Shown: positions 54,147-63,332 of the stretch, one piece after another
Numbering within the stretch: position 1 is the stretch's first letter
How the letters are laid out: every line of letters starts with the position of its first letter
Source: a bacterium
GTDB lineage: Bacteria > Bacillota > Bacilli > Lactobacillales > Streptococcaceae
Assembly: GCA_905221145.1 (NCBI GenBank)
Contig: CAJNCA010000005.1
Span: forward strand, 62,001 to 126,000
Reading direction: 5' to 3'
DNA length: 64,000 nt
Position numbers and translations under genes: made by a program
Notes under the pieces: model-generated
The model's database searches: none
Seen by the model: only the letters and a program-made list of their open reading frames with translations
What the model was told of the DNA's origin: nothing

Positions 54147-55709
54147 ATGAGCAACATTTCAACTGATTTGCAAGATGTAGAAAAAATCATCGTATTGGAC
54201 TATGGTAGCCAGTACAACCAGCTGATTTCACGCCGTATCCGTGAGATTGGTGTGTTTTCAGAACTAAAAAGCCATAAAATTTCAGCTGCTGAAGTTCGTG
54301 AAATCAACCCTGTAGGAATTATCCTTTCAGGTGGTCCAAATTCTGTATACGAAGATGGTTCATTCGATATTGACCCAGAAATCTTCGAACTGGGAATTCC
54401 TATTTTGGGAATCTGTTACGGTATGCAGTTGTTAACTCATAAACTTGGAGGAAAAGTTGTTCCTGCAGGTGATGCTGGAAATCGTGAATATGGTCAATCA
54501 ACTCTTACTCACACACCATCAGCTCTTTTTGAATCAACACCTGATAAACAGACTGTTTTGATGAGCCATGGTGATGCGGTTACTGAGATTCCTGCTGACT
54601 TTGTTCGTACTGGAACATCAGCTGACTGCCCTTATGCAGCCATTGAAAACCCAGATAAACACATTTACGGTATCCAATTCCACCCAGAAGTTCGTCATTC
54701 TGTATACGGAAATGATATCCTTCGTAACTTTGCCCTTAACATCTGTAAGGCTAAAGGCGACTGGTCGATGGATAACTTCATCGACATGCAAATTCAAAAA
54801 ATTCGTGAAACAGTCGGTGACAAACGTGTTCTTCTCGGTCTATCAGGTGGCGTTGACTCTTCAGTTGTTGGTGTTCTTCTTCAAAAAGCAATTGGCGATC
54901 AATTGATCTGTATATTTGTGGATCACGGTCTTCTTCGTAAAGGAGAAGCGGATCAAGTTATGGACATGCTTGGTGGTAAGTTTGGTTTGAATATCGTCAA
55001 AGCAGACGCAGCTAAGCGTTTCCTTGACAAACTTGCTGGTGTTTCTGACCCTGAACAAAAACGTAAAATCATCGGTAACGAGTTTGTCTATGTCTTTGAT
55101 GACGAAGCAAGTAAGCTCAAAGATGTGAAATTCCTTGCTCAAGGAACTCTTTATACAGACGTTATCGAGTCTGGTACAGATACAGCTCAGACGATCAAGT
55201 CACACCACAACGTGGGTGGTCTTCCAGAAGACATGCAGTTTGAATTGATTGAACCACTCAATACTCTTTATAAAGATGAGGTTCGTGCCCTTGGTACAGA
55301 GCTTGGTATGCCAGACCATATCGTATGGCGCCAACCATTCCCAGGACCAGGTCTTGCTATCCGTGTCATGGGTGAAATAACTGAGGAGAAACTGGAAACT
55401 GTTCGTGAATCAGACGCTATCCTCCGTGAAGAAATTGCCAAAGCTGGCCTTGACCGTGATATCTGGCAATACTTCACAGTTAACACAGGCGTTCGTTCAG
55501 TCGGTGTTATGGGGGACGGTCGTACGTATGACTATACAATTGCAATCCGTGCCATCACCTCTATTGATGGTATGACTGCTGATTTTGCCAAAATTCCTTG
55601 GGATGTCCTTCAAAAGATTTCTGTACGTATCGTAAACGAAGTGGATCATGTTAACCGCATCGTCTATGATATTACAAGTAAACCACCTGCAACAGTTGAG
55701 TGGGAGTAG
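54147..55709 (+). CDS. guaA: GMP synthase (glutamine-hydrolysing), complete copy
   Basis: This 520-residue enzyme converts XMP to GMP. It has a class I glutamine amidotransferase (about 10-205, catalytic Cys in GICYGMQ, His/Glu in FHPEV) and an ATP-PPase ([11 protein letters not shown]). The dimerisation domain (from about 400) ends ...TVEWE. The gene is intact even though a mobile element begins at its 3' end. Its last 457 bp recur at 63324-63780 with 27 differences, one of them changing Asp to Glu. Because the element carries the att core, the reading frame is restored. Confidence 0.97.
   Translation: MSNISTDLQDVEKIIVLDYGSQYNQLISRRIREIGVFSELKSHKISAAEVREINPVGIILSGGPNSVYEDGSFDIDPEIFELGIPILGICYGMQLLTHKLGGKVVPAGDAGNREYGQSTLTHTPSALFESTPDKQTVLMSHGDAVTEIPADFVRTGTSADCPYAAIENPDKHIYGIQFHPEVRHSVYGNDILRNFALNICKAKGDWSMDNFIDMQIQKIRETVGDKRVLLGLSGGVDSSVVGVLLQKAIGDQLICIFVDHGLLRKGEADQVMDMLGGKFGLNIVKADAAKRFLDKLAGVSDPEQKRKIIGNEFVYVFDDEASKLKDVKFLAQGTLYTDVIESGTDTAQTIKSHHNVGGLPEDMQFELIEPLNTLYKDEVRALGTELGMPDHIVWRQPFPGPGLAIRVMGEITEEKLETVRESDAILREEIAKAGLDRDIWQYFTVNTGVRSVGVMGDGRTYDYTIAIRAITSIDGMTADFAKIPWDVLQKISVRIVNEVDHVNRIVYDITSKPPATVEWE
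55698..55709 (+). other. attL core in guaA
   Basis: GAGTGGGAGTAG, the last 12 bases of guaA, close to the reported guaA att core of Tn5801. It recurs at 63769-63780. Confidence 0.8.
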
Positions 55710-55716
55710 TTGTAGG

Positions 55717-55767
55717 AGAGCTAGAAATCCTCTTATACCAAGGGTTTCTGGCTCTTCTTATCTTTTT
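55717..55767 (+). terminator. Element-borne terminator for guaA
   Basis: AGAGCTAGAAATCC pairs with GGGTTTCTGGCTCT (two wobbles), followed by TCTTATCTTTTT. It lies just inside the element and replaces the original guaA terminator. Confidence 0.82.
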
Positions 55768-55769
55768 AC

Positions 55770-55789
55770 TGCACTTTTATTGCACTTTT
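55770..55789 (+). repeat. Short direct repeats next to int (candidate arm sites)
   Basis: TGCACTTTT occurs at 55770-55778 and 55781-55789, 11 bp apart, overlapping the end of int. Such repeats beside att cores often bind the integrase N-terminal domain. Confidence 0.55.
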
Positions 55790-56970
55790 TTCATTTCTTT
55801 GTTTCGCAAGTAGTCTACAGTAAATTGATTCTTTGGTGAAGTATCATAATTTTGTTTTGCTTCTTTAAAGGAAATGGCTCCATTTAATTTGTTAGCTACC
55901 TCGAAATTACTGTTAGGATAAAGATGTCCATACGTTCCTAAAGTCGTCTCAATATCTTCGTGTCCTAGACGATCTTTAATGATAAGTGGATTTTCTCCCA
56001 TACTGATTAACAAGGAAGCATGAGAATGCCGTAACCCATGGATTCTGATTCGATGGATACCAGCCAGCTTAGCATAGCGTTCAATAGCATATGATAGTGT
56101 ATGTTTTTGGGTAGGAATACCGTTATAGCTCATTACAAAGTCTGTCTGAATTAGATTTTGTTGTACTTCCTTCCATTCGGATAAATAAGTTAATGTGCAT
56201 TTATCTAATACAATATGACGAACGCTCGCCTTTGTTTTTGGTTCAACAAATCTATAATTCGATTGATTCTTGTAATAGAGTGTTTTGTTGATGGTTAGTA
56301 CTCCTGAGTCAAAATCAATATCTTCCCATTGAATGGCAGTAGCTTCACCAATTCGCATTCCAGTCATAAATAAAAACCACAGAGAGATAAATAAAAAGTG
56401 TTGATAGTAATCTTCTTTGTAAATTAGAGAGATTACTTTTTCAAATTCTTCTTTTGTCCAAAATTCAATTTTAGACTTTTGCTTTTTCACATTGCCAATA
56501 ATCTTAGATGGATTTGTGGTGGTTATCCCAAGGACAATTGCTCGATCCATAGCAACTGAAAATAGTCCTTGAACAGCTCTTACATAAGAAGACTTACACT
56601 TCTTTGATAATTTTAGTTGCCAATTTTGCACATCAATAGGCTCAATATCGGAAACAGCCATTTTATCAAAATAAGAGAAATGCTTCTTAATAGTTGGTAA
56701 GCGATTTTCATATGTTCTGAGCTTTACCTGTGTCTTATACCATGGAAGGAAAATTTCAAAGATATAATGTTTAAACGTCATTTTATCCTTATTCTCACTT
56801 AATTCTTCTGGTTTCATCAATAGCAGTTTCGAATATTCTTCTCTTGCTTCTTTTTTAGTAGTGAATCCACTACGATATTTTTGAATTTTTTTCCCTTTAG
56901 AATCATAACCTAGATTTGCACGAAAATAATAGGTTCCATTCTTTGCTTTTTTTATTGGGTCTTTAACCAT
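55777..56970 (-). CDS. int: Tyrosine recombinase (integrase) of the guaA-specific element
   Basis: This 397-residue integrase has an N-terminal arm-binding domain (about 1-60), a core-binding SAM-like domain (about 68-160) and a catalytic domain with Arg in TGMRIGEA, HGLRHSHASLL (His-Arg-His) and the nucleophile Tyr in TTLGTYGHLYP. It is complete. It differs from Tn916 Int as I remember that sequence, and its position fits the Tn5801-type guaA integrase. It ends 68 bp from guaA. Confidence 0.93.
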   Translation of the reverse strand: MVKDPIKKAKNGTYYFRANLGYDSKGKKIQKYRSGFTTKKEAREEYSKLLLMKPEELSENKDKMTFKHYIFEIFLPWYKTQVKLRTYENRLPTIKKHFSYFDKMAVSDIEPIDVQNWQLKLSKKCKSSYVRAVQGLFSVAMDRAIVLGITTTNPSKIIGNVKKQKSKIEFWTKEEFEKVISLIYKEDYYQHFLFISLWFLFMTGMRIGEATAIQWEDIDFDSGVLTINKTLYYKNQSNYRFVEPKTKASVRHIVLDKCTLTYLSEWKEVQQNLIQTDFVMSYNGIPTQKHTLSYAIERYAKLAGIHRIRIHGLRHSHASLLISMGENPLIIKDRLGHEDIETTLGTYGHLYPNSNFEVANKLNGAISFKEAKQNYDTSPKNQFTVDYLRNKEMKKVQ

Positions 56971-56996
56971 AGTTTTTACTCCTTACTGTGCAAAAA

Positions 56997-57197
56997 CTAC
57001 TCAGACCTGTTTTCATTTGAAAACCGAATTCCTAGAATTTCTTCAACAGCTTCACGAGGGACTCTATCTAGCTTTCGAGATTGATAGTAGATATGCCCTT
57101 TTGTAATCATCAATTCTTTTGCTTTTTTTATGATGTCTGCTGAAAAAGAAGTTCCATATCCTAGCTCAACTAAATCCTTTTTTGTGACCGTTATCAT
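56997..57197 (-). CDS. DUF3173 family protein, putative excisionase
   Basis: This 66-residue basic protein (MITVTKKDLVELGYGTSFSA, then KAKELMITKGHIYYQSRKLDRVP) belongs to DUF3173 by pattern. Such genes sit directly upstream of integrases in ICEs and probably direct excision. It lies 26 bases before int in the same operon. Confidence 0.82.
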   Translation of the reverse strand: MITVTKKDLVELGYGTSFSADIIKKAKELMITKGHIYYQSRKLDRVPREAVEEILGIRFSNENRSE

Positions 57198-57694
57198 TAT
57201 TACTCCTTTCCCAATTATAGGCTAGGAAAACTCCAATATTCACCTATAATTATATCAAATAGTTTTATAATAATACACTGACAAGAGAAGAATATCTTAG
57301 CAATCGAACAGCTCTAGCAAAGCTCACAGGAATTTCACTTCTGCATGGTTCTCATGTAGCCGTACCCATTGCCTGTGACGCTTCTAACGCTCGGACTATG
57401 GCTATACGGGAGTATCATTATCACGATAAGAAAGTCATGGCAGCAATCCTGCTAAAGATTACTTTCGAATTACTAACATGAATCGCTCACTAATTTTGTA
57501 GGTCATGGCGTGTTAGTTCATCAGCTCTTTTCTTACCGAAACGTATTCGATTGCCTTTATTTGGTTGTCAAAGAACGTTTGGCTTGTTAGCCTATCAAAA
57601 CCTACTGAACACACAATATGCTTTGATGGAATAACAAACCTCCCAAATTGGGAAGCGTGGATACGATTCGACACGCTTCCACGAAAAAATGGGA
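57198..57694. other. 497-bp gap with an open frame lacking a start codon
   Basis: The plus strand has 72 open codons (57263-57478, stop TGA 57479-57481) without ATG, GTG or TTG near the front. The product would read LTREEYLSNRTALAKLTGIS onward and looks protein-like. I suspect a decayed or non-canonically started Tn916-family small gene. A hairpin GGAAGCGTG/CACGCTTCC lies at about 57650-57680. No confident gene. Confidence 0.4.
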
Positions 57695-57925
57695 CTATTT
57701 AATTTCGAACGATAAAATCTTAGAGATGAGTTTCGTTTCCATTCTGCCACGTAGGGTTTCATCAATAACCATATGAGAATTTCCATATTCGTCTGTCATG
57801 CGACGTAATGAACGTTTTGAGGTATACCCTCGATAATGTTTAACAATCTGATTAATTGCTTCCACGTCGCCATCTGTCGCCTTTACAATGAGGGGGAAGG
57901 GAACCCTTGGATAGGCTGTTTTCAT
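57695..57925 (-). CDS. Tn916 Orf8-like helix-turn-helix protein
   Basis: This 76-residue protein (FPLIVKATDGDVEAINQIV, HYRGYTSKRSLRRMTDE) matches Tn916 Orf8. It overlaps orf7 by 4 bases. Together Orf7 and Orf8 promote transcription of the excision and transfer genes in Tn916. Confidence 0.88.
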   Translation of the reverse strand: MKTAYPRVPFPLIVKATDGDVEAINQIVKHYRGYTSKRSLRRMTDEYGNSHMVIDETLRGRMETKLISKILSFEIK

Positions 57926-58344
57926 TCTTTACACTCCTTCATGAATTCTTTAATCATGGCTAGTCCACTTATTCGATGACGATAAACAGTCGAACGATTC
58001 AAATTTAGTAACTCCGCAATCTCCACATCACTCATATCCATAAAGTAATGAAGTAAAATAATGTTCCGTTTTTTCTCTGAAAGATGACGCAGGGCTTCAC
58101 TTAATAAATCACTTTCAACATTGATTCTTAATCCAAATAATTTAAATAGTTGGAAATCAGTGACGTACGTATCAACAGTAGAAAAAGAGTTGACAAGGTA
58201 GTTATCTATATCAGAAAACGAGACTTCTTTTGCTGATAGTCTGTCTAGATGTTTGAAGTAATCTTTTCGTTCATCTTCAATAACTTGTTTGCAGATATAG
58301 TCAAACTGATTTTCTATGGTTTCTTGAAAAGAAGATGGTTTCAT
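57922..58344 (-). CDS. Tn916 Orf7-like sigma-70 family regulator
   Basis: This 140-residue protein starts MKPSSFQETIENQFDYIC. The start is supported by GGGGGTG upstream; the frame is open 48 codons further. The C-terminal sigma region 4-like HTH is MDMSDVEIAELLNLNRSTVYRHR. In Tn916, Orf7 activates its own promoter to extend transcription toward xis and int. Confidence 0.88.
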   Translation of the reverse strand: MKPSSFQETIENQFDYICKQVIEDERKDYFKHLDRLSAKEVSFSDIDNYLVNSFSTVDTYVTDFQLFKLFGLRINVESDLLSEALRHLSEKKRNIILLHYFMDMSDVEIAELLNLNRSTVYRHRISGLAMIKEFMKECKE

Positions 58345-58874
58345 GCTTTTCACCCCCTTTCTGTCGTGAAAGGGAGTGGCATGTGCTTCTTTATCTCCCT
58401 TCATACTAAGCCCCGACACGAAAGGGGGATTTGTTGCATAAATGAAGAGAAATCCTAAAAGATATTTATTAAGTGACCAAAAAAGCACATAAACAGATTG
58501 TTTTCTCTGTTCATATGCTTTGATTTTTCTATCTATGTAATCTGCAAAACCACATTGATGGTCATATCTATCCAGTACAGGTGGATAAGTTTTTTTGATA
58601 AGAACTTAATTAAGAGAACTAGATGACAGATTATCTTTCTCATGGCGACTTTTCCCTCCATTAAGTCGCCAATTTTATCTACTTTCTAGGAGTATGACTA
58701 AATTTTATAAAGTTGTATAGGTAAATAAAATCAGCGACCTTTCTATTTGAAATTGGATTCATCGCATTAATAAATTCCACAGTGTTCTATAGGAACTCAT
58801 AAACTATATAACATGTTTTTCTATACCTGTTTATGGTTATATAGGAACAGTAAAATGTATAGAGGTGATTTAGT
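58345..58874. promoter_or_regulatory. Divergent regulatory region between orf7 and orf9
   Basis: 530 bp. No confident gene. TATAGGAAC occurs at 58788-58796 (within near-palindromic GTTCTATAGGAAC) and at 58840-58848, just upstream of orf9, and could be Orf9 operators. A hairpin GGCGACTT/AAGTCGCC lies at about 58644-58671. Confidence 0.5.
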
Positions 58875-59228
58875 ATGCGTAAAAAAGAAGATAAATACGA
58901 TTTTAGAGCCGTTGGTTTAGCGATTAAAGAGGCTCGAATGAAACGGGGTCTCACTCGTGAACAAGTGGGAACAATGATTGAAATTGACCCACGTTATTTA
59001 ACAAATATAGAAAACAAAGGACAACACCCAAGTACACAAGTGCTGTATGATCTTGTATCATTACTCCATGTATCTATTGATGAATTTTTCTTACCTACAG
59101 ATAATTTGATTAAAAGCACTCGAAGGTTACAGGTAGAAAAATACATGGATAGCTTTACAGACAAAGAACTATCCTTAATGGAAGCACTAGCAAAAGGTAT
59201 CAATGAAGCAAGAAATATTGAAGGCTAG
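58875..59228 (+). CDS. Tn916 Orf9-like Cro/CI-type repressor
   Basis: This 117-residue HTH_3 protein has [20 protein letters not shown] and [19 protein letters not shown] as the DNA-binding domain, followed by a helical tail. In Tn916 it represses orf7. It is the only plus-strand gene of the element and faces tet(M) tail to tail. Confidence 0.9.
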   Translation: MRKKEDKYDFRAVGLAIKEARMKRGLTREQVGTMIEIDPRYLTNIENKGQHPSTQVLYDLVSLLHVSIDEFFLPTDNLIKSTRRLQVEKYMDSFTDKELSLMEALAKGINEARNIEG

Positions 59229-59252
59229 TCAGTAAAATTCAGATAAACAAAA

Positions 59253-59296
59253 AGAGCCGATAAGATGAGAGTTTCATTTCTCAAATTATCGGCTCT
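59253..59296. terminator. Terminator between orf9 and the KTR gene
   Basis: AGAGCCGATAA pairs with TTATCGGCTCT (11 bp); an inner GAG/CTC pair adds stability. It overlaps the end of the KTR gene. Confidence 0.8.
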
Positions 59297-59474
59297 GCGT
59301 CTTGGCGTCTGGCTCTTTGATTGTTATTATATTCATTTTTTGAACATTAATTAAAGTTTCGTTCTTACATTTGGGGCAGTATAAAGGGAAATTTTTAAGT
59401 ATAGTATCCACTCGTATTCGTAGTCTTGTTTTATTTCCACAAATAGGACACAATATCCACTTGTAGTTTATAAT
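59286..59474 (-). CDS. Cysteine-rich KTR zinc-ribbon protein with a non-canonical start
   Basis: This frame encodes about 62 residues with two CxxC pairs (CPICGNKTRLRIR and LYCPKCKNE) and the terminal IKEPDAKTQSR of the KTR-domain family found after tet(M). No ATG, GTG or TTG is in frame at the front. GGAGGA (minus strand, 59487-59482) is followed 7 nt later by ATT at 59474, and 10 nt later by ATA. Either translation starts at ATT or the gene has lost its start. Confidence 0.65.
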   Translation of the reverse strand: MINYKWILCPICGNKTRLRIRVDTILKNFPLYCPKCKNETLINVQKMNIITIKEPDAKTQSR

Positions 59475-59571
59475 AACAATCTCCTCCTTTCCACTTTAAT
59501 TCAAATCTATATTAAAGAATATTTCATCTTATTTAATAAGAAACCATATTTATATAACAACATAAAACGCA

Positions 59572-61491
59572 CTAAGTTATTTTATTGAACATATATCTTA
59601 CTTTATCTATCCGACTATTTAGACGACGGGGCTGGCAAACAGGTTCACCGGTAGTAACATGGTACCCTTTTAACTCTGTTAAACAAACACTACGTCCATT
59701 TGTAAAGAAAGTTAAATCACTACGATATTCTTGAATACACCGAGCAGGGATTTCTCCACTAAGAATGACCTCATTATTTTTCAATTGAGTGTCTACGATG
59801 TTCGCACAATATTTAGGAGCATCGTTGTATGCTCGTGAAAGATATTCCTGTGGCGCATAAATTTTAAAACTAAGATATGGCTCTAACAATTCTGTTCCAG
59901 CTTTTTTTAAGACTTGTTCCAATACAATAGGAGCAAGCATCCGAAAATCTGCTGGGGTACTAACAGGGCTATAGTATAAGCCATACTTAAAACAGATTTT
60001 ACAGTCCGTCACATTCCAACCATACAATCCTTGTTCACAGCCATAGCGTATCCCCTCCATAACTGCATTTTGAAACGATTGATTTAAGTATCCAAGAGAA
60101 ACCGAGCTCTCATACTGTACTCCGCTCCCTAATGGAAGCTGTGCTACAGATAGACCAATGGAAGCCCAGAAAGGATTCGGTGGAACTTCGATGTGAATGG
60201 TATACTCTGCTTTTTTTAACGGTCTTTCCATATAAATGACTGTAGGCTCTTTTATTTCTATCTCCACATGATACTTTTCTTGCAGCAGAGCACAAGTCAC
60301 TTCCATTTGTACTTTCCCTAAGAAAGAAAGTATGATTTCATGTGTCGCAGAATCCACATAATATCGCAGAAGCGGGTCACTGTCGGAGATTTCTAAAAGT
60401 GCATCAAGTAACATTTCCCTTTGTTGAGGTTTGCTCGGTTCAACAGTCGTTTGCAGCAGAGGGAGGGGATTTTCAATTCTCTCTCTCTGTGGCAATAGCT
60501 TTGTATCTCCAAGAACACTATTTAACTTCAAAAACTCATTCTGCAAAATAACAATTTCCCCGGAATAAGCCTTATCGATTTTACATAATTCACCATTTAT
60601 TGAAGTATACATTTCTGTAATTTTTATTTTTTCCTTTTCCGATATTCTAACCGAATCTCGCAAATGCAGTACGCCACTATAAAGACGTATATATGCAAGA
60701 CGCTGTCTTTTTTCCGAATACTCAATTTTGAAAACTTTTCCGCAAAGTTCAGACTGACCTCGATGTGTTGATGAATAAAATTTATTCGTAATCACTTCTA
60801 TAAGGTTATCAATCCCTATATTGTTTTTTGCACTTCCGTGATAAACAGGGAACAGAGAACAATTCTGAAATCTTATGCTTTCCTCTTGTTCGAGTTCCAA
60901 TGCTTCTAATGATTTACCGGACATATATTTCTCTAAAAGGTCATCGTTTCCCTCTATTACCGTATCCCATTGTTCAGATTCGGTAAAGTTCGTCACACAC
61001 ATATTAGGATACAGTTCTACCTTCTGTTTGATTACAATTTCGGCAGAAAGTTTCTCTTTAATATCCTGATAAACCGTTGATAAATCAATTCCATTTTGGT
61101 CAATCTTATTGATAAAAAAGATTGTGGGAATCCCCATTTTCCTAAGTGCATGAAATAATATACGAGTTTGTGCTTGTACGCCATCTTTTGCAGAAATCAG
61201 TAGAATTGCCCCATCTAAAACTGATAATGAACGATATACTTCTGCTAAGAAATCCATATGTCCTGGCGTGTCTATGATGTTCACCTTCGTATTTTCCCAC
61301 TGAAAAGAGGTTATTCCTGTCTGAATTGTAATTCCTCTCTGACGTTCTAAAAGCGTATTATCCGTCCTCGTTGTACCTTTGTCCACGCTTCCTAATTCTG
61401 TAATCGCTCCACTGTTATATAATAAGCTTTCTGTTAAGGTAGTTTTTCCTGCATCAACATGAGCTAAAACTCCAATATTAATAATTTTCAT
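59572..61491 (-). CDS. tet(M): Ribosomal protection tetracycline resistance protein Tet(M)
   Basis: This 639-residue, full-length GTPase is related to EF-G. It starts [21 protein letters not shown] motifs: [13 protein letters not shown] and NKID. It binds the ribosome and dislodges tetracyclines. The ATG at 61491 is the standard Tet(M) start; it follows a GGAGGAT SD. The gene is intact and preceded by the orf12 leader and an attenuator. Confidence 0.98.
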   Translation of the reverse strand: MKIINIGVLAHVDAGKTTLTESLLYNSGAITELGSVDKGTTRTDNTLLERQRGITIQTGITSFQWENTKVNIIDTPGHMDFLAEVYRSLSVLDGAILLISAKDGVQAQTRILFHALRKMGIPTIFFINKIDQNGIDLSTVYQDIKEKLSAEIVIKQKVELYPNMCVTNFTESEQWDTVIEGNDDLLEKYMSGKSLEALELEQEESIRFQNCSLFPVYHGSAKNNIGIDNLIEVITNKFYSSTHRGQSELCGKVFKIEYSEKRQRLAYIRLYSGVLHLRDSVRISEKEKIKITEMYTSINGELCKIDKAYSGEIVILQNEFLKLNSVLGDTKLLPQRERIENPLPLLQTTVEPSKPQQREMLLDALLEISDSDPLLRYYVDSATHEIILSFLGKVQMEVTCALLQEKYHVEIEIKEPTVIYMERPLKKAEYTIHIEVPPNPFWASIGLSVAQLPLGSGVQYESSVSLGYLNQSFQNAVMEGIRYGCEQGLYGWNVTDCKICFKYGLYYSPVSTPADFRMLAPIVLEQVLKKAGTELLEPYLSFKIYAPQEYLSRAYNDAPKYCANIVDTQLKNNEVILSGEIPARCIQEYRSDLTFFTNGRSVCLTELKGYHVTTGEPVCQPRRLNSRIDKVRYMFNKIT

Positions 61492-61506
61492 GTGATTATC
61501 CTCCAT

Positions 61507-61593
61507 TCAAAAACCCAAAAGGGCATAAAAATCCCAGTGATAAATACTCTTATCACTGGGATTTTTATGCATAACCATAGGCATACAAAGCAT
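61507..61593 (-). CDS. tet(M) leader peptide (Orf12)
   Basis: This 28-residue leader begins MLCMPMVMHKNPSDK. It overlaps the attenuator hairpin. Slow translation under tetracycline is thought to let RNA polymerase read through into tet(M). Confidence 0.9.
   Translation of the reverse strand: MLCMPMVMHKNPSDKSIYHWDFYALLGF
61523..61570 (-). terminator. tet(M) attenuator hairpin within the leader
   Basis: A perfect 21-bp inverted repeat (arms 61523-61543 and 61550-61570) with a 6-nt loop lies inside orf12. Confidence 0.85.
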
Positions 61594-61629
61594 ACAGATA
61601 TTCTCCGGATACTTTAGAATCACATGATA

Positions 61630-61731
61630 AAGGTATTCTTAAACTGGGTACAAAAAACTAAGCCCTCCTAAAAAAGGACATCCAATTATTTGTTCCCACT
61701 ATCAAATTGACAGTTTATTTAAGAATACCTT
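61630..61731 (-). promoter_or_regulatory. Long inverted repeat in the tet(M) leader
   Basis: AAGGTATTCTTAAA (61630-61643) is repeated inverted as TTTAAGAATACCTT (61718-61731). It forms part of the leader structure between the promoter and orf12. Confidence 0.7.
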
Positions 61732-61769
61732 GCCGCATATTTATTAACTCCTTTTAAATAGATACTTAA

Positions 61770-61798
61770 ATAATAGCACGTAAGAGCATATTTGTCAA
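61770..61798 (-). promoter_or_regulatory. tet(M) promoter
   Basis: On the minus strand TTGACA (61798-61793), 17-nt spacer, TATTAT (61775-61770). Confidence 0.85.
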
Positions 61799-61867
61799 GG
61801 AATCTCCAATTTTTTATCAAAAAGAGTACATGATTACAAAGTATCTGTAATCATGTACCAATATTTG

Positions 61868-62797
61868 TTATTTTACAATCTTCCAATTATCTTGTTTTTC
61901 TAATATCAACTCAAATTGCGAGATTTGGGTTGCCTTTGTTTCTTGATCTAAATATTTCACAGCGACATTCACGATTACTTGGTTATCTTTTCTGGTAAAG
62001 ATAGGATTCACCAATTCCTCGAAAACATATTCCTTGTTAATCATAGGTAACACATGATTACTTACATAGTAAGTCAATTCTTTTTCTGTGGCGGTAGGAT
62101 AGAGCTGGAAGAACGTTTCTAAAAAGCTAGTGATTTCGTCCATCGTTTCTGTATCTACTGTATGGTCACTTTCTAGCTGTTTGGGTTGGTAGTCCGATTT
62201 TTGAGGTTTCTTACTCATTGTCGGATTTTTGATAATAACCATATTATCTGATTCATCTATATGGACAACCACATGAAAGCTAGACGATATAGTTTCCTTG
62301 TCTTTGTCTTCGGTAATAACTTGTTCAACAGAAAACAGTACCTCAAAGGTGTTCTCATTCACTTGAGAAACCTGCCACACCTGTATATCGTTCACACTAG
62401 AACTAGTAGGAATATCCTTACGAATCATTTCTTCATTTAATACCTGCAATTCTTCCGTCAAATAATGGGTCAATTTTTCATTTCGTTTATCAATGGCTTC
62501 TTGGGATTGTTGCCACGAAAAGTAGTCTTTCGCAAAGGATTTCACAAAACTTTCTACTTGGTTGGTATCGACAATCTGCTGTTTAATGATTTCTGTTTCA
62601 CGGACAGTATGAGTGTCAATGGCAGTAAAATTTTTATAGATTCCAAATCCGACACTACCAATCAATAAAACCCATAAAACAAAGGTTAATTTCTTATGCG
62701 TGCCAACTTTAATCATCGGAACTTTTCTTTGCTTGCTCGGTTTTTTAGATTTCTTTGGTTTCTCCTTCTTTTCTTTTCGCTCGATTTTTATAATCAT
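61868..62797 (-). CDS. Conjugation protein TcpC-like (Tn916 Orf13)
   Basis: This 309-residue protein has a Lys-rich cytoplasmic N-terminus, one TM helix (about 37-58) and an extracellular NTF2-like part, as in TcpC of the conjugation machine. I chose the ATG at 62797, 9 nt after AAGGAA; ATG at 62806 abuts the SD. It looks intact, but its partner genes are missing, so it is probably non-functional. Confidence 0.87.
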   Translation of the reverse strand: MIIKIERKEKKEKPKKSKKPSKQRKVPMIKVGTHKKLTFVLWVLLIGSVGFGIYKNFTAIDTHTVRETEIIKQQIVDTNQVESFVKSFAKDYFSWQQSQEAIDKRNEKLTHYLTEELQVLNEEMIRKDIPTSSSVNDIQVWQVSQVNENTFEVLFSVEQVITEDKDKETISSSFHVVVHIDESDNMVIIKNPTMSKKPQKSDYQPKQLESDHTVDTETMDEITSFLETFFQLYPTATEKELTYYVSNHVLPMINKEYVFEELVNPIFTRKDNQVIVNVAVKYLDQETKATQISQFELILEKQDNWKIVK

Positions 62798-62813
62798 TTG
62801 ATTCATTCCTTTC

Positions 62814-63332
62814 TTAGTTATGAATAACACGTCTAGCCCCAATCAGATGGTCTTGCCAATAACGACTGCTTAAGTCGCCATAACCGATTGGGTCGCCTGC
62901 ATGATAAAAGCGATTTCCCTCTAAATATATCGCCACATGAGTCACATATGTGCCTGCATTATAGGTTGAATGAAAGAAGATAAGGTCGCCTGCTTGGGCT
63001 TCTTCCATAGAGATTTCTTGCGTAGCGTCATACTGATCTTGGGCGACACGAGGGAGAGAAATGCCAGCTTTGTCATACACCCATTGTATTAAGCCACTAC
63101 AATCAAAAGAGGTGGTAGGCGACGCCCCTCCAAAGACATAGGGAAACCCTTCGTATTTCAAGGCTTCGTCCATAATGACTTGCACGGTTTCATCATCAAA
63201 TTCTGTTGGGGAAGTGTCGGTTAGGTATTGTGAAACCAACTGAACATAAAACTGATTTCCATAGTTATATCGCCAACCACCATTCACAGGTATGGCTATG
63301 GGATTGGGATAGTCTGCTTTTTGACCACTCAA
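62814..63332 (-). pseudogene. 5'-truncated Orf14 (NlpC/P60 peptidoglycan hydrolase)
   Basis: The C-terminal about 172 residues of Tn916 Orf14 remain. They include the NlpC/P60 domain with catalytic Cys in FDCSGLIQWVYD and His in THVAIYLEG. The N-terminal lysozyme-like domain and signal region are lost at the junction with guaA (63324-63332). Full-length Orf14 is about 333 residues. A GTG on the guaA side could allow a short product. Confidence 0.9.

Larger units (their letters stand above)
55698..63332. mobile_element. Truncated Tn5801-like (Tn916 superfamily) tet(M) element at guaA
   Basis: About 7.6 kb. It holds int, xis-like, orf8, orf7, orf9, KTR gene, tet(M) with leader, orf13 and the 3' half of orf14, all but orf9 on the minus strand. 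Order and products match the regulatory and tet(M) end of Tn916, but the integrase is not Tn916 Int and the site is the guaA 3' end, as known for Tn5801. orf15-24 and the right end are missing, so self-transfer is not expected. The right boundary is a microhomology join to a second guaA fragment. Confidence 0.9.

Noticed and set aside
57922..58488. The longer form of Orf7 with 48 extra N-terminal residues
   Set aside because: The shorter start has a strong SD and matches the 140-residue length of Tn916 Orf7.
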